Source: an uncultured Granulosicoccus sp. (GTDB taxonomy: Bacteria; Pseudomonadota; Gammaproteobacteria; Granulosicoccales; Granulosicoccaceae). From it: a stretch of 64,000 bases of DNA. The notes beneath the pieces are model-generated. The model saw only the letters and a list, made by a program, of their open reading frames with translations, was not told the origin of the DNA and ran no database searches. Positions 35,313-45,397 of this stretch are shown here, piece after piece. Position 1 is the stretch's first letter. The number at the start of each line of letters is the position of its first letter. The stretch lies in the NCBI GenBank assembly GCA_947492525.1, contig CANLNQ010000003.1, positions 124,001 to 188,000 on the forward strand, in the 5' to 3' direction. The position numbers and the translations under genes were made by a program.

Positions 35313-37322
35313 ATGGCCACTGAGGCAATTCACGAACCCACCTTCCTGCTTGGCAAGCTGGGCTGGCATTCGATACCGCTGTACGATCCCGTCATCCTCG
35401 GCACCTTCATTGGTGTGGTGGTGCTGGGTACCTTGCTTGTCGGCGCCCTGACTTACTACAAGCTCTGGTCCTACCTCTGGACAGAGTGGTTCACCAGTGT
35501 GGACCACAAGAAGATCGGCATCATGTACATGGTGTTGGGATTGGTGATGTTCCTGCGTGGTTTTGCCGATGCCATCATGATGAGACTGCAGCAGGTCCTG
35601 GCCTTCAATGGCTCGGAAGGCTACCTGAATGCCCATCATTACGATCAGGTCTTCACTGCCCACGGTGTCATCATGATCTTCTTCGTGGCGATGCCGTTCG
35701 TGACCGGTCTGATGAACTACGCCGTTCCCTTGCAGATCGGCGCGAGAGATGTCTCCTTTCCCTTTCTGAACAACTTCAGTTTCTGGATGACGGCCAGCGG
35801 TGCCGGCTTGACCATGATTTCCCTGTTCGTGGGCGAATACGCGAAGACGGGTTGGCTGGCCTTTCCGCCCTTGTCGGAGCTTTCCTCCAGCCCTGACGTG
35901 GGGGTGGACTACTACATATGGGGGCTGCAGATTGCGGGGGTCGGGACGACACTTTCCGGTATCAATTTGCTGGCGACGATCATCAAGATGCGGGCTCCGG
36001 GCATGACCCTGATGCGCATGCCCATCTTTACCTGGACATCCCTGTGCACCAATGTACTGATCGTGGCCAGTTTCCCGGTACTGACCGCCACACTGGCCTT
36101 GTTGACGCTGGATCGTTACATGGGGGCCAACTTCTTCACGAACGAAGTCGGTGGCAACCCGATGCTCTACATCAACCTGATCTGGATCTGGGGACACCCT
36201 GAGGTATACATCCTGATCCTGCCGTTGTTCGGTGTCTTCTCGGAAGTGGTTGCCACGTTCTCGGCGAAACGATTGTTCGGCTATTCGTCGATGGTATACG
36301 CCACCATCTGTATCACGATCCTGTCCTACCTGGTCTGGTTGCATCACTTCTTCACCATGGGGTCCGGAGCCACGGTGAACAGCTTCTTCGGCATAGCGAC
36401 CATGATCATATCGATACCCACAGGCGCCAAGCTATTCAACTGGTTGTTCACGATGTACCGCGGTCGCATCCGTTATGAACTACCGATGATGTGGGCGGTG
36501 GCCTTCATGTTGACGTTCGCCATCGGTGGCATGACGGGCGTCATGCTTGCCGTGCCTCCCGCCGATTTCATCCTGCACAACTCGCTGTTTCTCGTTGCGC
36601 ATTTTCACAATGTGATCATCGGCGGTGTCGTATTCGGTGTCTTTGCCGGCATCAATTACTGGTTCCCCAAGGCATTCGGATTCAAGCTGGACAGGTTCTG
36701 GGGACTGATCAGTTTCTGGTGCTGGGTCATCGGTTTCTGGGTTGCGTTCACGCCGTTGTACATTGTCGGACTCATGGGCGTGACCCGTCGCATGCGAGTG
36801 TTTGACGATCCGTCACTGCATATCTGGTTCATCATTGCAGGCTTTGGTGCTCTGTTCATTGCTGCGGGTATCTTCGCCTTGCTGATGCAGATCTTCGTCT
36901 CGATCAAGAACCGCAAGGCCCTGGCTGTGGATGGTGATCCCTGGGACGCTCGCACTCTGGAGTGGGCAACCAGCTCGCCACCGCCTGACTACAATTTCGC
37001 GTTTACCCCGGTTGTCTATGCCGTGGATGCCTGGTCGGACATGAAGGCCAATGGCTATACCGCACCGACATCAGGATTCAAGCCGATTCACATGCCCAGA
37101 AGCTCCGGTGCTGGCGTCATTCTGTCCGGTATAGCGCTGGTGCTGGGCTTTGCACTGGTCTGGCATATCTGGTGGTTGGCCGTGGTGTCTTTCGTTGGGC
37201 TGATTGCCGCGGCGATCCGGCATACCTTCGACTACGATCGTGATTATCACATCCCGGTCGAGACGGTCATCAGAACTGAAACAGGCCGGCTTGCGCCTTC
37301 AGGCGTCTCGACGCAAGGTTAG
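35313..37322 (+). CDS. cyoB: Cytochrome bo3-type quinol oxidase subunit I
   Basis: A 669-residue catalytic subunit of the heme-copper oxidase. It reduces oxygen with electrons from ubiquinol and pumps protons. Visible ligands and motifs are [11 protein letters not shown] (low-spin heme His), [12 protein letters not shown] (CuB His and cross-linked Tyr), WLHHFFTMG (CuB His pair) and [11 protein letters not shown] (HxH for the high-spin heme and low-spin heme). The ATG at 35313 follows AAGGA by 9 nt; ATG at 35304 is an alternative. Similar in length to E. coli CyoB (663). Confidence 0.96.
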   Translation: MATEAIHEPTFLLGKLGWHSIPLYDPVILGTFIGVVVLGTLLVGALTYYKLWSYLWTEWFTSVDHKKIGIMYMVLGLVMFLRGFADAIMMRLQQVLAFNGSEGYLNAHHYDQVFTAHGVIMIFFVAMPFVTGLMNYAVPLQIGARDVSFPFLNNFSFWMTASGAGLTMISLFVGEYAKTGWLAFPPLSELSSSPDVGVDYYIWGLQIAGVGTTLSGINLLATIIKMRAPGMTLMRMPIFTWTSLCTNVLIVASFPVLTATLALLTLDRYMGANFFTNEVGGNPMLYINLIWIWGHPEVYILILPLFGVFSEVVATFSAKRLFGYSSMVYATICITILSYLVWLHHFFTMGSGATVNSFFGIATMIISIPTGAKLFNWLFTMYRGRIRYELPMMWAVAFMLTFAIGGMTGVMLAVPPADFILHNSLFLVAHFHNVIIGGVVFGVFAGINYWFPKAFGFKLDRFWGLISFWCWVIGFWVAFTPLYIVGLMGVTRRMRVFDDPSLHIWFIIAGFGALFIAAGIFALLMQIFVSIKNRKALAVDGDPWDARTLEWATSSPPPDYNFAFTPVVYAVDAWSDMKANGYTAPTSGFKPIHMPRSSGAGVILSGIALVLGFALVWHIWWLAVVSFVGLIAAAIRHTFDYDRDYHIPVETVIRTETGRLAPSGVSTQG

Positions 37323-37333
37323 GTGAACAGACA

Positions 37334-37960
37334 ATGAGCAGCACGATGGAAACAAGTCCCGATCAAGCGCGTGTCTGGCATCTGGATGAAGAGCCACACC
37401 ACGAGGAAGGTCACAGCACGCCCCTGGGGTTCTGGATGTACCTGATGAGCGATTGCCTCATCTTCGCCATCCTGTTCGCCACCTATGCGGTGTTGGGCGA
37501 TCGCTATGGTGGCGGTCCCGATCAGAAGGCATTGTTCGATCTGTGGTTGATTGCCCTGAATACCGCCATGCTGCTGCTGTCATCGATCACCTATGGTTTT
37601 GCCATGTTGCACATGGACAGGGGCAATCAGCAGGGCTTGCGCAAGTGGTTGCTGATCACCGCCGCCTTCGGTGCCGCGTTCCTCGTGATCGAGTTGTATG
37701 AGTTCTATCATCTGATCCATGCAGGTTATGGCCCGTCACGATCAGCGTTTCTATCCTCCTTCTTTGCGCTGGTCGGGACTCATGGTTTGCATGTCACCTT
37801 CGGTATCGTCTGGCTGTTCGTGCTGCTGGCGCAGATCAAGAAGCACGGTCTGACGAATTCGAACAAACGACGGGTCGAAACGCTGTCCATGTTCTGGCAT
37901 TTTCTCGACGTCATCTGGATTGGCGTTTTCACCATTGTCTATCTCATGGGGACAATCTGA
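37334..37960 (+). CDS. cyoC: Cytochrome bo3-type quinol oxidase subunit III
   Basis: A 208-residue five-helix subunit III. It shows LGFWMYLMSDCLIFAILFA, LALNTAMLLLSSITYG, FLVIELYEFYHLIHAG, GTHGLHVTFGIVWL and FWHFLDVIWIGVFTIVYL, all typical of COX3/CyoC. It starts 11 bp after cyoB and its TGA overlaps the ATG of cyoD by one base. Confidence 0.95.
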   Translation: MSSTMETSPDQARVWHLDEEPHHEEGHSTPLGFWMYLMSDCLIFAILFATYAVLGDRYGGGPDQKALFDLWLIALNTAMLLLSSITYGFAMLHMDRGNQQGLRKWLLITAAFGAAFLVIELYEFYHLIHAGYGPSRSAFLSSFFALVGTHGLHVTFGIVWLFVLLAQIKKHGLTNSNKRRVETLSMFWHFLDVIWIGVFTIVYLMGTI

Positions 37961-38385
37961 TGGCTCACGCAGAGCAGGCTTCCACTGCGGATGGTCACAT
38001 CCCTCACGGCGACTTTCGCTCCTACATGACCGGTTTCGTGTTGTCGGTCATACTGACAGCCATCCCCTTCATCATCGTGATGTCCGGTGGTTTTGAATCC
38101 CGTGCACTGACAGCGCTTGTCGTGCTGTTGTTTGCCGTGGTTCAGATTGTCGTGCACATGATCTACTTCCTGCACATGAATCTGAATGCGGAAGGGGGCT
38201 GGACCGTGATCTCTCTGGTCTTCACCCTGATCGTTCTGATCATCTGCCTGGCAGGCACGATCTGGGTCATGCACAACATGGACAGCAACATGATGCCGGA
38301 CATGATCGAGATGATTGAAGGGAAGGGGGATGCAGGGCAGGGAGAATCCGATGTTCCTGGCCAGGACATGTCGCCAGGCAAATAG
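37960..38385 (+). CDS. cyoD: Cytochrome bo3-type quinol oxidase subunit IV
   Basis: A 141-residue subunit IV with three membrane helices (residues about 20-42, 50-70 and 82-104) and the family segment HMIYFLHMNL. The C-terminal extension is Met-, Asp- and Gly-rich (MDSNMMPDMIEMIEG), longer than E. coli CyoD (109 residues). One-base overlap with cyoC indicates coupling. cyoE (heme O synthase) does not follow. Confidence 0.93.
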   Translation: MAHAEQASTADGHIPHGDFRSYMTGFVLSVILTAIPFIIVMSGGFESRALTALVVLLFAVVQIVVHMIYFLHMNLNAEGGWTVISLVFTLIVLIICLAGTIWVMHNMDSNMMPDMIEMIEGKGDAGQGESDVPGQDMSPGK

Positions 38386-38405
38386 ACTCGGGCTTGTCGA
38401 ACTGC

Positions 38406-39251
38406 ATGACCGATCCATCGATGAGTAGTCATGAGTCGGTAGCAAGAAGGCCAGCTTGGCAAGGCGCGGCCATGCTGCTGTTGCTTGTTTTCCTGGTAGC
38501 GCTGTTCAGCAGTCTGGGCGTCTGGCAGCTGCAGAGACTGGCCTGGAAAGAAGCGCTGATTGCCACGGTGGATGAACGCATCAGTGCAGAGCCGGTAGCC
38601 GTGCCCCCCTCGGAAGAATGGGACTCTCTCGATGTGGATGAACGGGTTTATCAACGCGTCTGGCTGACAGGCCGCTTCGATCACTCGAAGGAGGTTCAGT
38701 CACTCGCTGTCTCTGAACTCGGTAGTGGTTACTGGGTCATGACACCCCTGCAGCTGGATGAAGGTGGAGTGGTGCTGGTCAACCGCGGCTTTGTTCCGCA
38801 GGCCATGCGTGAACCGGCTGATCGTGCATCGGCAGGACCCACAGGCTCTGTCAGAGTGACAGGCTTGCTGCGGGCCAGTGAACCCGAAGGCGGCTTTCTA
38901 CGGGATAACGATCCCGACAACGGGCGATGGTACTCGCGTGATGTCGACGCCATTGCAGATGTCAGGCAGTTTCCGGCGCCGGTAGCGCCGTTCTTTGTCG
39001 ATGCGGATGCAGGCACTGGCAGCAACAGCCTGCCGAAGAATGCCTCCAACGCCTCCGGCAGTGCCGAGGAGCGTGCGGAGCATGATTTCACCGCAAGTCC
39101 GGATTTCCCACGCGGGGGAATGACGGTTGTCACCTTCCGCAACTCGCACAGAGTCTATGCCCTGACGTGGTTTGCACTGGCCTTGCTCAGTGTTGTCGGC
39201 ATCGGCTTGTTGATCAGAGAGTGGCGACGGGACAAGCGGACTCCGCTGTGA
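38406..39251 (+). CDS. SURF1 family oxidase assembly protein
   Basis: A 281-residue membrane protein of the SURF1 family. The first helix (LLLLVFLVALFSSLGVWQLQ) is followed by the characteristic WQLQRLAWK, a large periplasmic loop containing the family segment VLVNRGFVP, and a second helix near the C-terminus (LTWFALALLSVVGIGLLI) ending in REWRRDK. SURF1 helps insert heme into heme-copper oxidases. The start is uncertain: ATG 38406 is used, with 38421 or a TTG at 38394 as alternatives. It follows cyoD by 20 bp, where cyoE is usually found. Confidence 0.88.
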   Translation: MTDPSMSSHESVARRPAWQGAAMLLLLVFLVALFSSLGVWQLQRLAWKEALIATVDERISAEPVAVPPSEEWDSLDVDERVYQRVWLTGRFDHSKEVQSLAVSELGSGYWVMTPLQLDEGGVVLVNRGFVPQAMREPADRASAGPTGSVRVTGLLRASEPEGGFLRDNDPDNGRWYSRDVDAIADVRQFPAPVAPFFVDADAGTGSNSLPKNASNASGSAEERAEHDFTASPDFPRGGMTVVTFRNSHRVYALTWFALALLSVVGIGLLIREWRRDKRTPL

Positions 39252-39253
39252 TG

Positions 39254-40168
39254 TCAGGGCCGCAGCGCACCCTGTGTATTCAGGTACACGCATTGCAGCG
39301 ATCGCGTCGCGCAGATGAACAGGCGATTGCGTTTGATACCCCCGAATTCCACATTGGCCACGACTTCGCCGGTGAGAATCTTGCCGATCAAGTCGCCTTC
39401 CGGGGTGTAGCAGTGCACGCCATCCGCCGCTGAGGTCCAGATGTTGCCGTCGGTATCGAGCCGGAAGCCGTCGAACAGACCTGCGGTAGAAGTGGCGAAA
39501 ACTCGATCATTGCTCAGGCTGTTGTCAGCCCCGACGTCGAATACCCGAATATGCCGCGGACCGTCTTCAACATGCGTAGCGCCGGTATCCGCAATGTAGA
39601 GCAGAGACTCATCGGGCGAGAACGCAAGACCATTGGGTTGCACGAAGTCGGTGACCATGGCGGTGAGCGTATCGGTCTCGGGGTCGAGCCTGAACACGTA
39701 GGATCCGCCAATCTCGCTATCGGCCTTGTCGCCTTCGTAATGCCCATCGATACCGTAGCTCGGGTCGGTGAACCAGATGGAGCCATCGGATTTCACGACA
39801 ACATCATTGGGCGAATTGAGTCGCTTGCCCTCATGATGTGAGGCCAGGATGGTCTCGCTGCCATCAATCTCGATGCGACTCAGCTGCCGACCCTGATGTT
39901 CGCAGCACACCAGGCGCCCTTCGCGATCAACGGTATGGCCATTCTGGTTACGGCAAGGAGCACGGAATACCGAAACCGAGTTGTCTGTCTCGTCGAATCT
40001 CAACAGGCGATCGTTGGGGATGTCCGACCAGATCAGGTACTTCCCGGCCGCAAAGTAGGCAGGGCCTTCCGCCCAGCGGGTGCCGGTATACAGTGTCTCC
40101 TTGTAGACATTGGGCATTACATAGCGCTCGAAACGCTTGTCGAGAATGACGAAATCTTCGCTGTACAT
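39254..40168 (-). CDS. SMP-30/gluconolactonase-like beta-propeller lactonase
   Basis: A 304-residue six-bladed propeller of the SMP-30/gluconolactonase/LRE family. It shows RWAEGPAYF near the start (metal-binding Glu), GHTVDREGRLVCCEH, LNSPNDVVVKSDGSIWFTDP (metal ligand Asn), PNGLAFSPDESLLYIADT and GLFDGFRLDTDGNIWTSAADG (metal ligand Asp). Likely a sugar-lactone hydrolase. ATG at 40168 with AGGAAA upstream is preferred over GTG at 40174. It lies 12 bp beyond the ABC permease stop on the same strand, so a sugar or sugar acid is the probable substrate. Confidence 0.88.
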   Translation of the reverse strand: MYSEDFVILDKRFERYVMPNVYKETLYTGTRWAEGPAYFAAGKYLIWSDIPNDRLLRFDETDNSVSVFRAPCRNQNGHTVDREGRLVCCEHQGRQLSRIEIDGSETILASHHEGKRLNSPNDVVVKSDGSIWFTDPSYGIDGHYEGDKADSEIGGSYVFRLDPETDTLTAMVTDFVQPNGLAFSPDESLLYIADTGATHVEDGPRHIRVFDVGADNSLSNDRVFATSTAGLFDGFRLDTDGNIWTSAADGVHCYTPEGDLIGKILTGEVVANVEFGGIKRNRLFICATRSLQCVYLNTQGALRP

Positions 40169-40180
40169 AGGCACCGTTTC

Positions 40181-41149
40181 CTATTGAGTGACCTTGCTAC
40201 CACGTCCATAGACCAGCAGCATGAAGATGATGACGCTGCCATAGATGACTTGCCGGCCGGCCTCGGGCATCTGCATGATGGATAGCACGGAGTTGAGCAA
40301 TACGATGAGAATGACGCCGAGCAGGGTTCCGACGTAGCGGCCACGTCCCCCCAGAATATGAGTACCGCCGATCACGACGGCCGCGATGGCCGGAAGCAGA
40401 TAGGCGTCGCCCATACCTTGATAGGCCTTGGTCGAGTAACCCGCCAGCAGGGTGCCGGCAAGCCCGGACAGCATGCCGCAAAGACAGAAGGCAATGATGA
40501 TGACACGCCGTGTTGCGACACCGGCAAGATACGCGGCTGCCTCCTTGTTGCCGATGGCAAAGATGTATCGACCCAGTGAGGTGCGATTGAGCAACAGGAC
40601 GATGGCCAGGGACACTGCAGCCCAGACGAGCAAGGCGACTGGTATACCTCCAATCTTGTGGACTGCCAGGTATTGCATGAGTGGTGTGGCGGCAGTTTGA
40701 GGCGCAAAACCGCCGGTGTGTGCCACCATCAGTCCTCGCAGCACGGCATTGACCCCCAGGGTGAATATCATGCTGGGGATGCGCAGATAGGCCACGCCGA
40801 ATCCATTGACAAGACCGACCAGTAGGCCGACACCGAGTCCGACAGGAATCGCTGCGGGACCGCCTACGGTTGTCGCCATCATGGCAGCGGCGGCGATGGT
40901 CCAGGGGACGGACAGATCGATATGCCCCAGCAGGATCACCAGCATCATGCCTGCAGCCACGACACCCAGAAAGGAGCCGACTTGCAGTTGTTGTAGCAGA
41001 TAGGTGGGCGATAGCAGTGTCGCAGTGCCTTGGGTACTCAATGTGTAGGCCGTACCGACGGCGAGAATCAGGATGACAAACAGGCCTGCGTACAGGATCG
41101 GTTTGTCATCGGCCGATAGGCTGAGCAGTCGCTTTCTGGAAGAGTTCAT
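40181..41149 (-). CDS. Sugar ABC transporter permease (RbsC-like) 2
   Basis: A 322-residue inner-membrane permease of the branched-chain amino acid/ribose permease family with 8-10 hydrophobic segments. GMMLVILLGHIDLSVPW and the coupling-region stretch AAYLAGVATRRVIIIAFCLCG are diagnostic, as is VIGGTHILGGRGRYVGTLLG. ATG at 41149 is chosen because the open frame beyond it overlaps the upstream permease. It is paired with permease 1 to form a heterodimeric channel. Confidence 0.9.
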   Translation of the reverse strand: MNSSRKRLLSLSADDKPILYAGLFVILILAVGTAYTLSTQGTATLLSPTYLLQQLQVGSFLGVVAAGMMLVILLGHIDLSVPWTIAAAAMMATTVGGPAAIPVGLGVGLLVGLVNGFGVAYLRIPSMIFTLGVNAVLRGLMVAHTGGFAPQTAATPLMQYLAVHKIGGIPVALLVWAAVSLAIVLLLNRTSLGRYIFAIGNKEAAAYLAGVATRRVIIIAFCLCGMLSGLAGTLLAGYSTKAYQGMGDAYLLPAIAAVVIGGTHILGGRGRYVGTLLGVILIVLLNSVLSIMQMPEAGRQVIYGSVIIFMLLVYGRGSKVTQ

Positions 41150-41171
41150 GATCGCAATGCTTCTGTTGGAC

Positions 41172-42242
41172 TCAGCGGAATAAATCGAGTGTGTTCTTGA
41201 CTCTGACAACGGCCAGAGCACCGAGGCTGACAGCCGCCAGCAGAACGACGCCCTCGAACAGCGGCTGCAGCAGCGGATCTATCTCGAAAATGCGGAAGTT
41301 GAAGGAGATGGTTCTCAACACCAGTGCGCCGAATATCGAGCCGATGGCTGAGCCGACACCGCCCAGTAGTGATGTCCCACCGATGACCACTGCGGCAATG
41401 GAATTCAGGGTATAGGCTCCAGCCTGCGGAATGTCGGCATTGCCAGATGAAGTCTGCAAGGTCAGGTACAGGCCACCGAGTCCGGCGAAAAAGCCACCGA
41501 GTGTAAAGGCGGCAATCTTGGCCCGGTCTATGGACAGACCGGACATATAGGCTGCGCCTTCTGCAGATCCGATTGCGTAAACGGACCGACCCGTGACCGA
41601 TCTTGCGAAAGGGAGCCAGACCAGCACGGCAGCCGCCACCAGCAGTACCAGGGGTACCGGAATCCACGAAATGGCGGTGAACCAGGCAGCTTCACCATTT
41701 TCGGCAAAACCGTAGGTGGCGGCTATCTCGTAGAGGTCATTGGTCAGGGCCCAGGCCAGATCGCCATCCACATCGCCACCGGGGGTAGGCCGTAGAAACA
41801 GCGCGATGCCCATGAAAATGGCACCGGTAGCCAGGGTTGCAATGATGGGTTGAATACGACCGTAGACCACGACACAACCGTTCAGAAACCCACAGGCTGT
41901 ACCGGCCAGTACGCACAGGAGCATGCCGAGGGCTATCTGCGATGGGCTGCCGTTGAGGAGATGACTGGCCAGGCAGTTCACCAGCGTCATGATCGCGCCC
42001 ACGGACAGGTCAAGTCCTCCCATGAGTACGGGGATGGTCTGCGCCATGGCAACCATGGCCAGAGCGAAGACCTCATTCGCATTCTGAATGTAGACAGCCG
42101 TCGAGAATCCACGAGGGTGGTTGGCATTGTAGAAGGCGTAGAATGCGAGGAAGACGACAATGACCGTGAACAGCGCTGCGTTCTTCTGCAGGCGTATTTT
42201 CAGATTATCCATTGCTACGTGTCGGCTAGATTCGGTGCTCAT
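41172..42242 (-). CDS. Sugar ABC transporter permease (RbsC-like) 1
   Basis: A 356-residue permease of the same family as permease 2: PVLMGGLDLSVGAIMTLVN, AAYMSGLSIDRAKIAAFTLGG and VIGGTSLLGGVGSAIGSIFGA. Its ATG overlaps the TGA of the ATPase gene (ATGA), showing tight coupling. Inner membrane. Confidence 0.92.
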   Translation of the reverse strand: MSTESSRHVAMDNLKIRLQKNAALFTVIVVFLAFYAFYNANHPRGFSTAVYIQNANEVFALAMVAMAQTIPVLMGGLDLSVGAIMTLVNCLASHLLNGSPSQIALGMLLCVLAGTACGFLNGCVVVYGRIQPIIATLATGAIFMGIALFLRPTPGGDVDGDLAWALTNDLYEIAATYGFAENGEAAWFTAISWIPVPLVLLVAAAVLVWLPFARSVTGRSVYAIGSAEGAAYMSGLSIDRAKIAAFTLGGFFAGLGGLYLTLQTSSGNADIPQAGAYTLNSIAAVVIGGTSLLGGVGSAIGSIFGALVLRTISFNFRIFEIDPLLQPLFEGVVLLAAVSLGALAVVRVKNTLDLFR

Positions 42243-43774
42243 GCGAGTTGCTCATCCATGTTCAGCGAGCTGGCAATGATGTTGTGTTCATTGATGTCGT
42301 CTCCCTGCAATTCACGAACGATTCTGCCGTCGTACATGACGGCAACGCGATCACAACAACCGATCAGCTCTTCGTAATCGGTGGTGTAGATGAGTATGGA
42401 CACACCGTCCTCGGCCAACTGGCGCAGCAGTCGGTAAATCTCCTGCTTGGTACCGACGTCGATGCCGCGTGTCGGGTCGTTCAGCAGAACGAGTTTCGGC
42501 TTGGTCATCAGCCACTTGGCGATGACTACCTTCTGTTGATTTCCACCCGACAGCGTCGACACGGCATCCTGCGGAGAACCTGCCTTGATCTGCATGCGCG
42601 AGATGCCCGAATCGATGGCGGCGCTCAGGGCAAGCTTGTCCACGAACAGGCCCCGCGACAGATTCTGCAGGGAGGCGAGCGCCAGATTATCCTCGATGGA
42701 CATGGGCAATAGAAGCCCTTCCGTCTTGCGGTCTTCCGGGATCAAGGCCATATTGATGCCTGCCTGTTTGGCATCCAGTGGGGTGCGAATGCGAACCTCT
42801 CTGCCGTCGATGCGAACCGTGCCGCGAAGCTTCCTCAATACACCAAACAGGCCCAGTAGAAGCTCTTTCTGTCCCTGACCGTCAAGCCCGCCCAGCCCGA
42901 CGATCTCGCCCTTGCCAACATCGAGCTTGATGTCCTTGAGCCGATCTTCCCAGTTCAAGGCGTCTACCTCCAGAGCCTTCTCGCTGGACACGTGATGTCG
43001 CTTGTCCGGGAAGTGTGCCGATATCTCGCGTCCTATCATCATCTGTACGATGGATTGCGGACTGCGATCGCCTTCCCGGAACGTTTCAATGTGTTGGCCG
43101 TTGCGGAACACCGAGCACATATCGGCAACCGCTTCGATCTCGTGCATGCGATGAGAGATGGTCAGTATGGCCAGCCCTTCATCGCGCAGCTTTCTCAGCA
43201 ATGCCAGAACGTTGTCGACATCCGCTGCCGTCAGGGCCGAGGTTGCTTCGTCGAGTATGAGAACGCTGGGATGGCGCGATAGCGCCTTGGCAATCTCGAC
43301 CATCTGCCGGCGGGACAGGGGCAGATCCCGTACACGTGAACGCGGATTGACATCCTCACACTGAATTCTTGCCAGAACCCGTTCGGCTCGACGTATCTGC
43401 TCCCGGTTGTCGATCAGACCCAGACGTCGTGGCGGGTTGCTGATGCAGATGTTGTCGGCAACACTCAGATCGGGAATGAGGGAGAGTTCCTGGAAGATGC
43501 AGACAATACCTGCAGCATTGGCGTCGGCAGGTCCGCGGAATTGCCTCTCACTGCCGGCAAGTCTCAGTGTTCCCTCATCGGGTGTCACGACGCCCGACAT
43601 GATCTTGATCAGCGTTGATTTGCCCGCACCGTTTTCGCCGAGCACGGCATGAATGGAGCCGGTATGACAGGCAAAATCGACGGAATCCAGTGCCGTCACG
43701 CCGCCGTATCGCTTGGTGATACCTTGTAAGGACAGATGGGGCGCAGGTGAGCGCTGCTCGTCAGGATTGTTCAT
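42239..43774 (-). CDS. Sugar ABC transporter ATP-binding protein (RbsA/MglA-like)
   Basis: A 511-residue protein with two fused ATPase domains. In the first, Walker A is GENGAGKSTLIK, the signature is LPLSRRQMVEIAKAL and Walker B is SVLILDEATSAL. The second shows GGLDGQGQKELLLG as its degenerate P-loop, LSGGNQQKVVIAKWL as signature and LVLLNDPTRGIDVGTK as Walker B. This layout is standard for ribose/galactose-type importers. ATG at 43774 gives the expected N-terminus. It lies 90 bp after the binding protein. Confidence 0.94.
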   Translation of the reverse strand: MNNPDEQRSPAPHLSLQGITKRYGGVTALDSVDFACHTGSIHAVLGENGAGKSTLIKIMSGVVTPDEGTLRLAGSERQFRGPADANAAGIVCIFQELSLIPDLSVADNICISNPPRRLGLIDNREQIRRAERVLARIQCEDVNPRSRVRDLPLSRRQMVEIAKALSRHPSVLILDEATSALTAADVDNVLALLRKLRDEGLAILTISHRMHEIEAVADMCSVFRNGQHIETFREGDRSPQSIVQMMIGREISAHFPDKRHHVSSEKALEVDALNWEDRLKDIKLDVGKGEIVGLGGLDGQGQKELLLGLFGVLRKLRGTVRIDGREVRIRTPLDAKQAGINMALIPEDRKTEGLLLPMSIEDNLALASLQNLSRGLFVDKLALSAAIDSGISRMQIKAGSPQDAVSTLSGGNQQKVVIAKWLMTKPKLVLLNDPTRGIDVGTKQEIYRLLRQLAEDGVSILIYTTDYEELIGCCDRVAVMYDGRIVRELQGDDINEHNIIASSLNMDEQLA

Positions 43775-43863
43775 GGGTGTGTAGGGGACAAGCAGGTGAC
43801 CTTGCGCTGCACGCCTGTTGAAAGCCGCGCAACGCAAGGAAAGGGACAGAAGGCCGAAGGTCT

Positions 43864-44985
43864 TTATTCGGCGTCTTTCGACATGATTTCCCGCGCCGTG
43901 ATATTCACATCACAGGGAGGGAACTCATTGACCGTGAAGAAATTGTCCGTAAGATCGGGCCAGTAATTGACGTCCGCCTCCATCTGGTCATAGGTGGCAA
44001 ACGGAATGGGCACCGAGATCAGCTGCGGCATGACGTTGCCATCAAGTGCTGCCAATGCGGCCTTGATCGCGATGGCAACCATGCCGGGAGACTGTCCGAT
44101 GGAGATACCGTGCAGACCGTTCGGACCATGTTCGGCAAGCAGTTTGCGAAAACCGTTTTCCGATTCACCTGCGATGGGTACCAGCGGGTGGCCGGCATCA
44201 AGCAAGGCACGTACAGCGCCTGTCGTTCCGCCCTGAACAACGACGCCCACGAATTCACTGTGCACTGCAATGGCATCTGCCGTGACCTTCTGCGCCGTGC
44301 CGTCATCCCAGTTCCCGACGACTTCTACCACATCCCAGTTGCCTGCAGGTTCGAGGACCTCGAGAAATCCGATGTGACGATCTCTGTCGACTGAATTGCC
44401 CTGTAATCCGCGCACCTCGAGGATCTTTCCTTCCTTCTTGTCGCCGAGTTGTTCAATGAGCCAGTCCGCGTACATTCGTCCCATCTGCAACTGGTCTTCA
44501 TTGACCTGCATGACTTTCCGGGTATCCAGAACGTTGTCGAACGGCACAATGACCACGTCGTTACGATCTGCCAGGCGGATGACGCGATCGAAGCCTTCTG
44601 GTGATACCGCTATCGTAACGATTGCATCGAAGCCCTGATTGATGAAGTCTTCGATGGCGCCCAGCTGCGCGGCCACATCAGTGCCGGTCGAGACGGCCTT
44701 GAACTCTTCGATCTGAGAAGCGATTTCAGGCTGTTCGACGAAGGCCTTGGCCGTCTGGATCATCTGTATGCGCCAGGTGTTGCCGACAAAGCCGTTGACT
44801 ACCGCCACCTTGTGCGGACCTTCACGCTTGTCCCATTGAAAGTAGCCGATGTCATCTGACCATGGAGCAAAGCACTCCGGATCGTGGCCGGGGCCTGAAA
44901 CCGTATTCGGCCCTGCCATGGCGGTAGTACAAAGTGTCAGGCTCGCGCTGGCGAGCAACGTACGTGCCCAGCGATGGTTCTTCAT
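43864..44985 (-). CDS. Sugar ABC transporter substrate-binding protein
   Basis: A 373-residue periplasmic binding protein (type 1, RbsB-like). A signal peptide (LLASASLTLCTTAMA) is followed by KVAVVNGFVGNTWRIQM, GFDAIVTIAVSPEGF and GKILEVRGLQGNSVDRDRH. It is first in the ABC operon and has a good AGGAGA ribosome binding site before ATG 44985. The ligand is unknown; the SMP-30 lactonase at the operon end suggests a sugar or aldonate-type compound. Confidence 0.9.
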   Translation of the reverse strand: MKNHRWARTLLASASLTLCTTAMAGPNTVSGPGHDPECFAPWSDDIGYFQWDKREGPHKVAVVNGFVGNTWRIQMIQTAKAFVEQPEIASQIEEFKAVSTGTDVAAQLGAIEDFINQGFDAIVTIAVSPEGFDRVIRLADRNDVVIVPFDNVLDTRKVMQVNEDQLQMGRMYADWLIEQLGDKKEGKILEVRGLQGNSVDRDRHIGFLEVLEPAGNWDVVEVVGNWDDGTAQKVTADAIAVHSEFVGVVVQGGTTGAVRALLDAGHPLVPIAGESENGFRKLLAEHGPNGLHGISIGQSPGMVAIAIKAALAALDGNVMPQLISVPIPFATYDQMEADVNYWPDLTDNFFTVNEFPPCDVNITAREIMSKDAE

Positions 44986-45397
44986 TGACGTTCTCCTGTG
45001 GTGAATGACCGCCCTCTTTATATTTTTATGACGAGGCGGCACGAGACCTGTTATTACCCTACTGGCTGGTAACAAGAATTGCAATACGGGAGTCGTACAA
45101 TTTCTCATCGACGAGTCGGCAGCCTGCCGAGCATTGGAGATTCAGGAAGCCTGATCCCTTGCGGGCGGTCTTTTGGCGAGACTGCTGGAGAGCGCCTCTG
45201 AGCCGATGGTTCATGATCGTCGGCGGAACCCTGCGACGTGGTTTACAATGCAACTCGAGCACCAGCCCTTGTTCGAGAGCTACCTATTGCGGGCACTGCT
45301 GGCCTCGCTGGCAGGTCGAAGCCGCGAAAGAGTGCGGCAGACACCAACTGAAGCAGGGTGCTTCCATGCCTCGTTGAATCGTCGCTGATGAACGCGA
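44986..45397. other. Intergenic region upstream of the sugar ABC operon
   Basis: This 412-bp stretch contains the promoter side of the binding protein gene (AT-rich block at 45015-45030) and an imperfect inverted repeat, TTATTACC (45051-45058) and GGTAACAA (45068-45075), that could be an operator. The 45110-45380 portion holds no recognisable gene. The TGTAAGCGCTTACA palindrome found near the LacI gene is not present here. Confidence 0.5.

Noticed and set aside
35154-36347. Minus-strand 397-codon frame opposite cyoA/cyoB
   Set aside because: Histidine/glutamine-rich shadow of the cyo genes; no domain, and the sense frames have all catalytic ligands.
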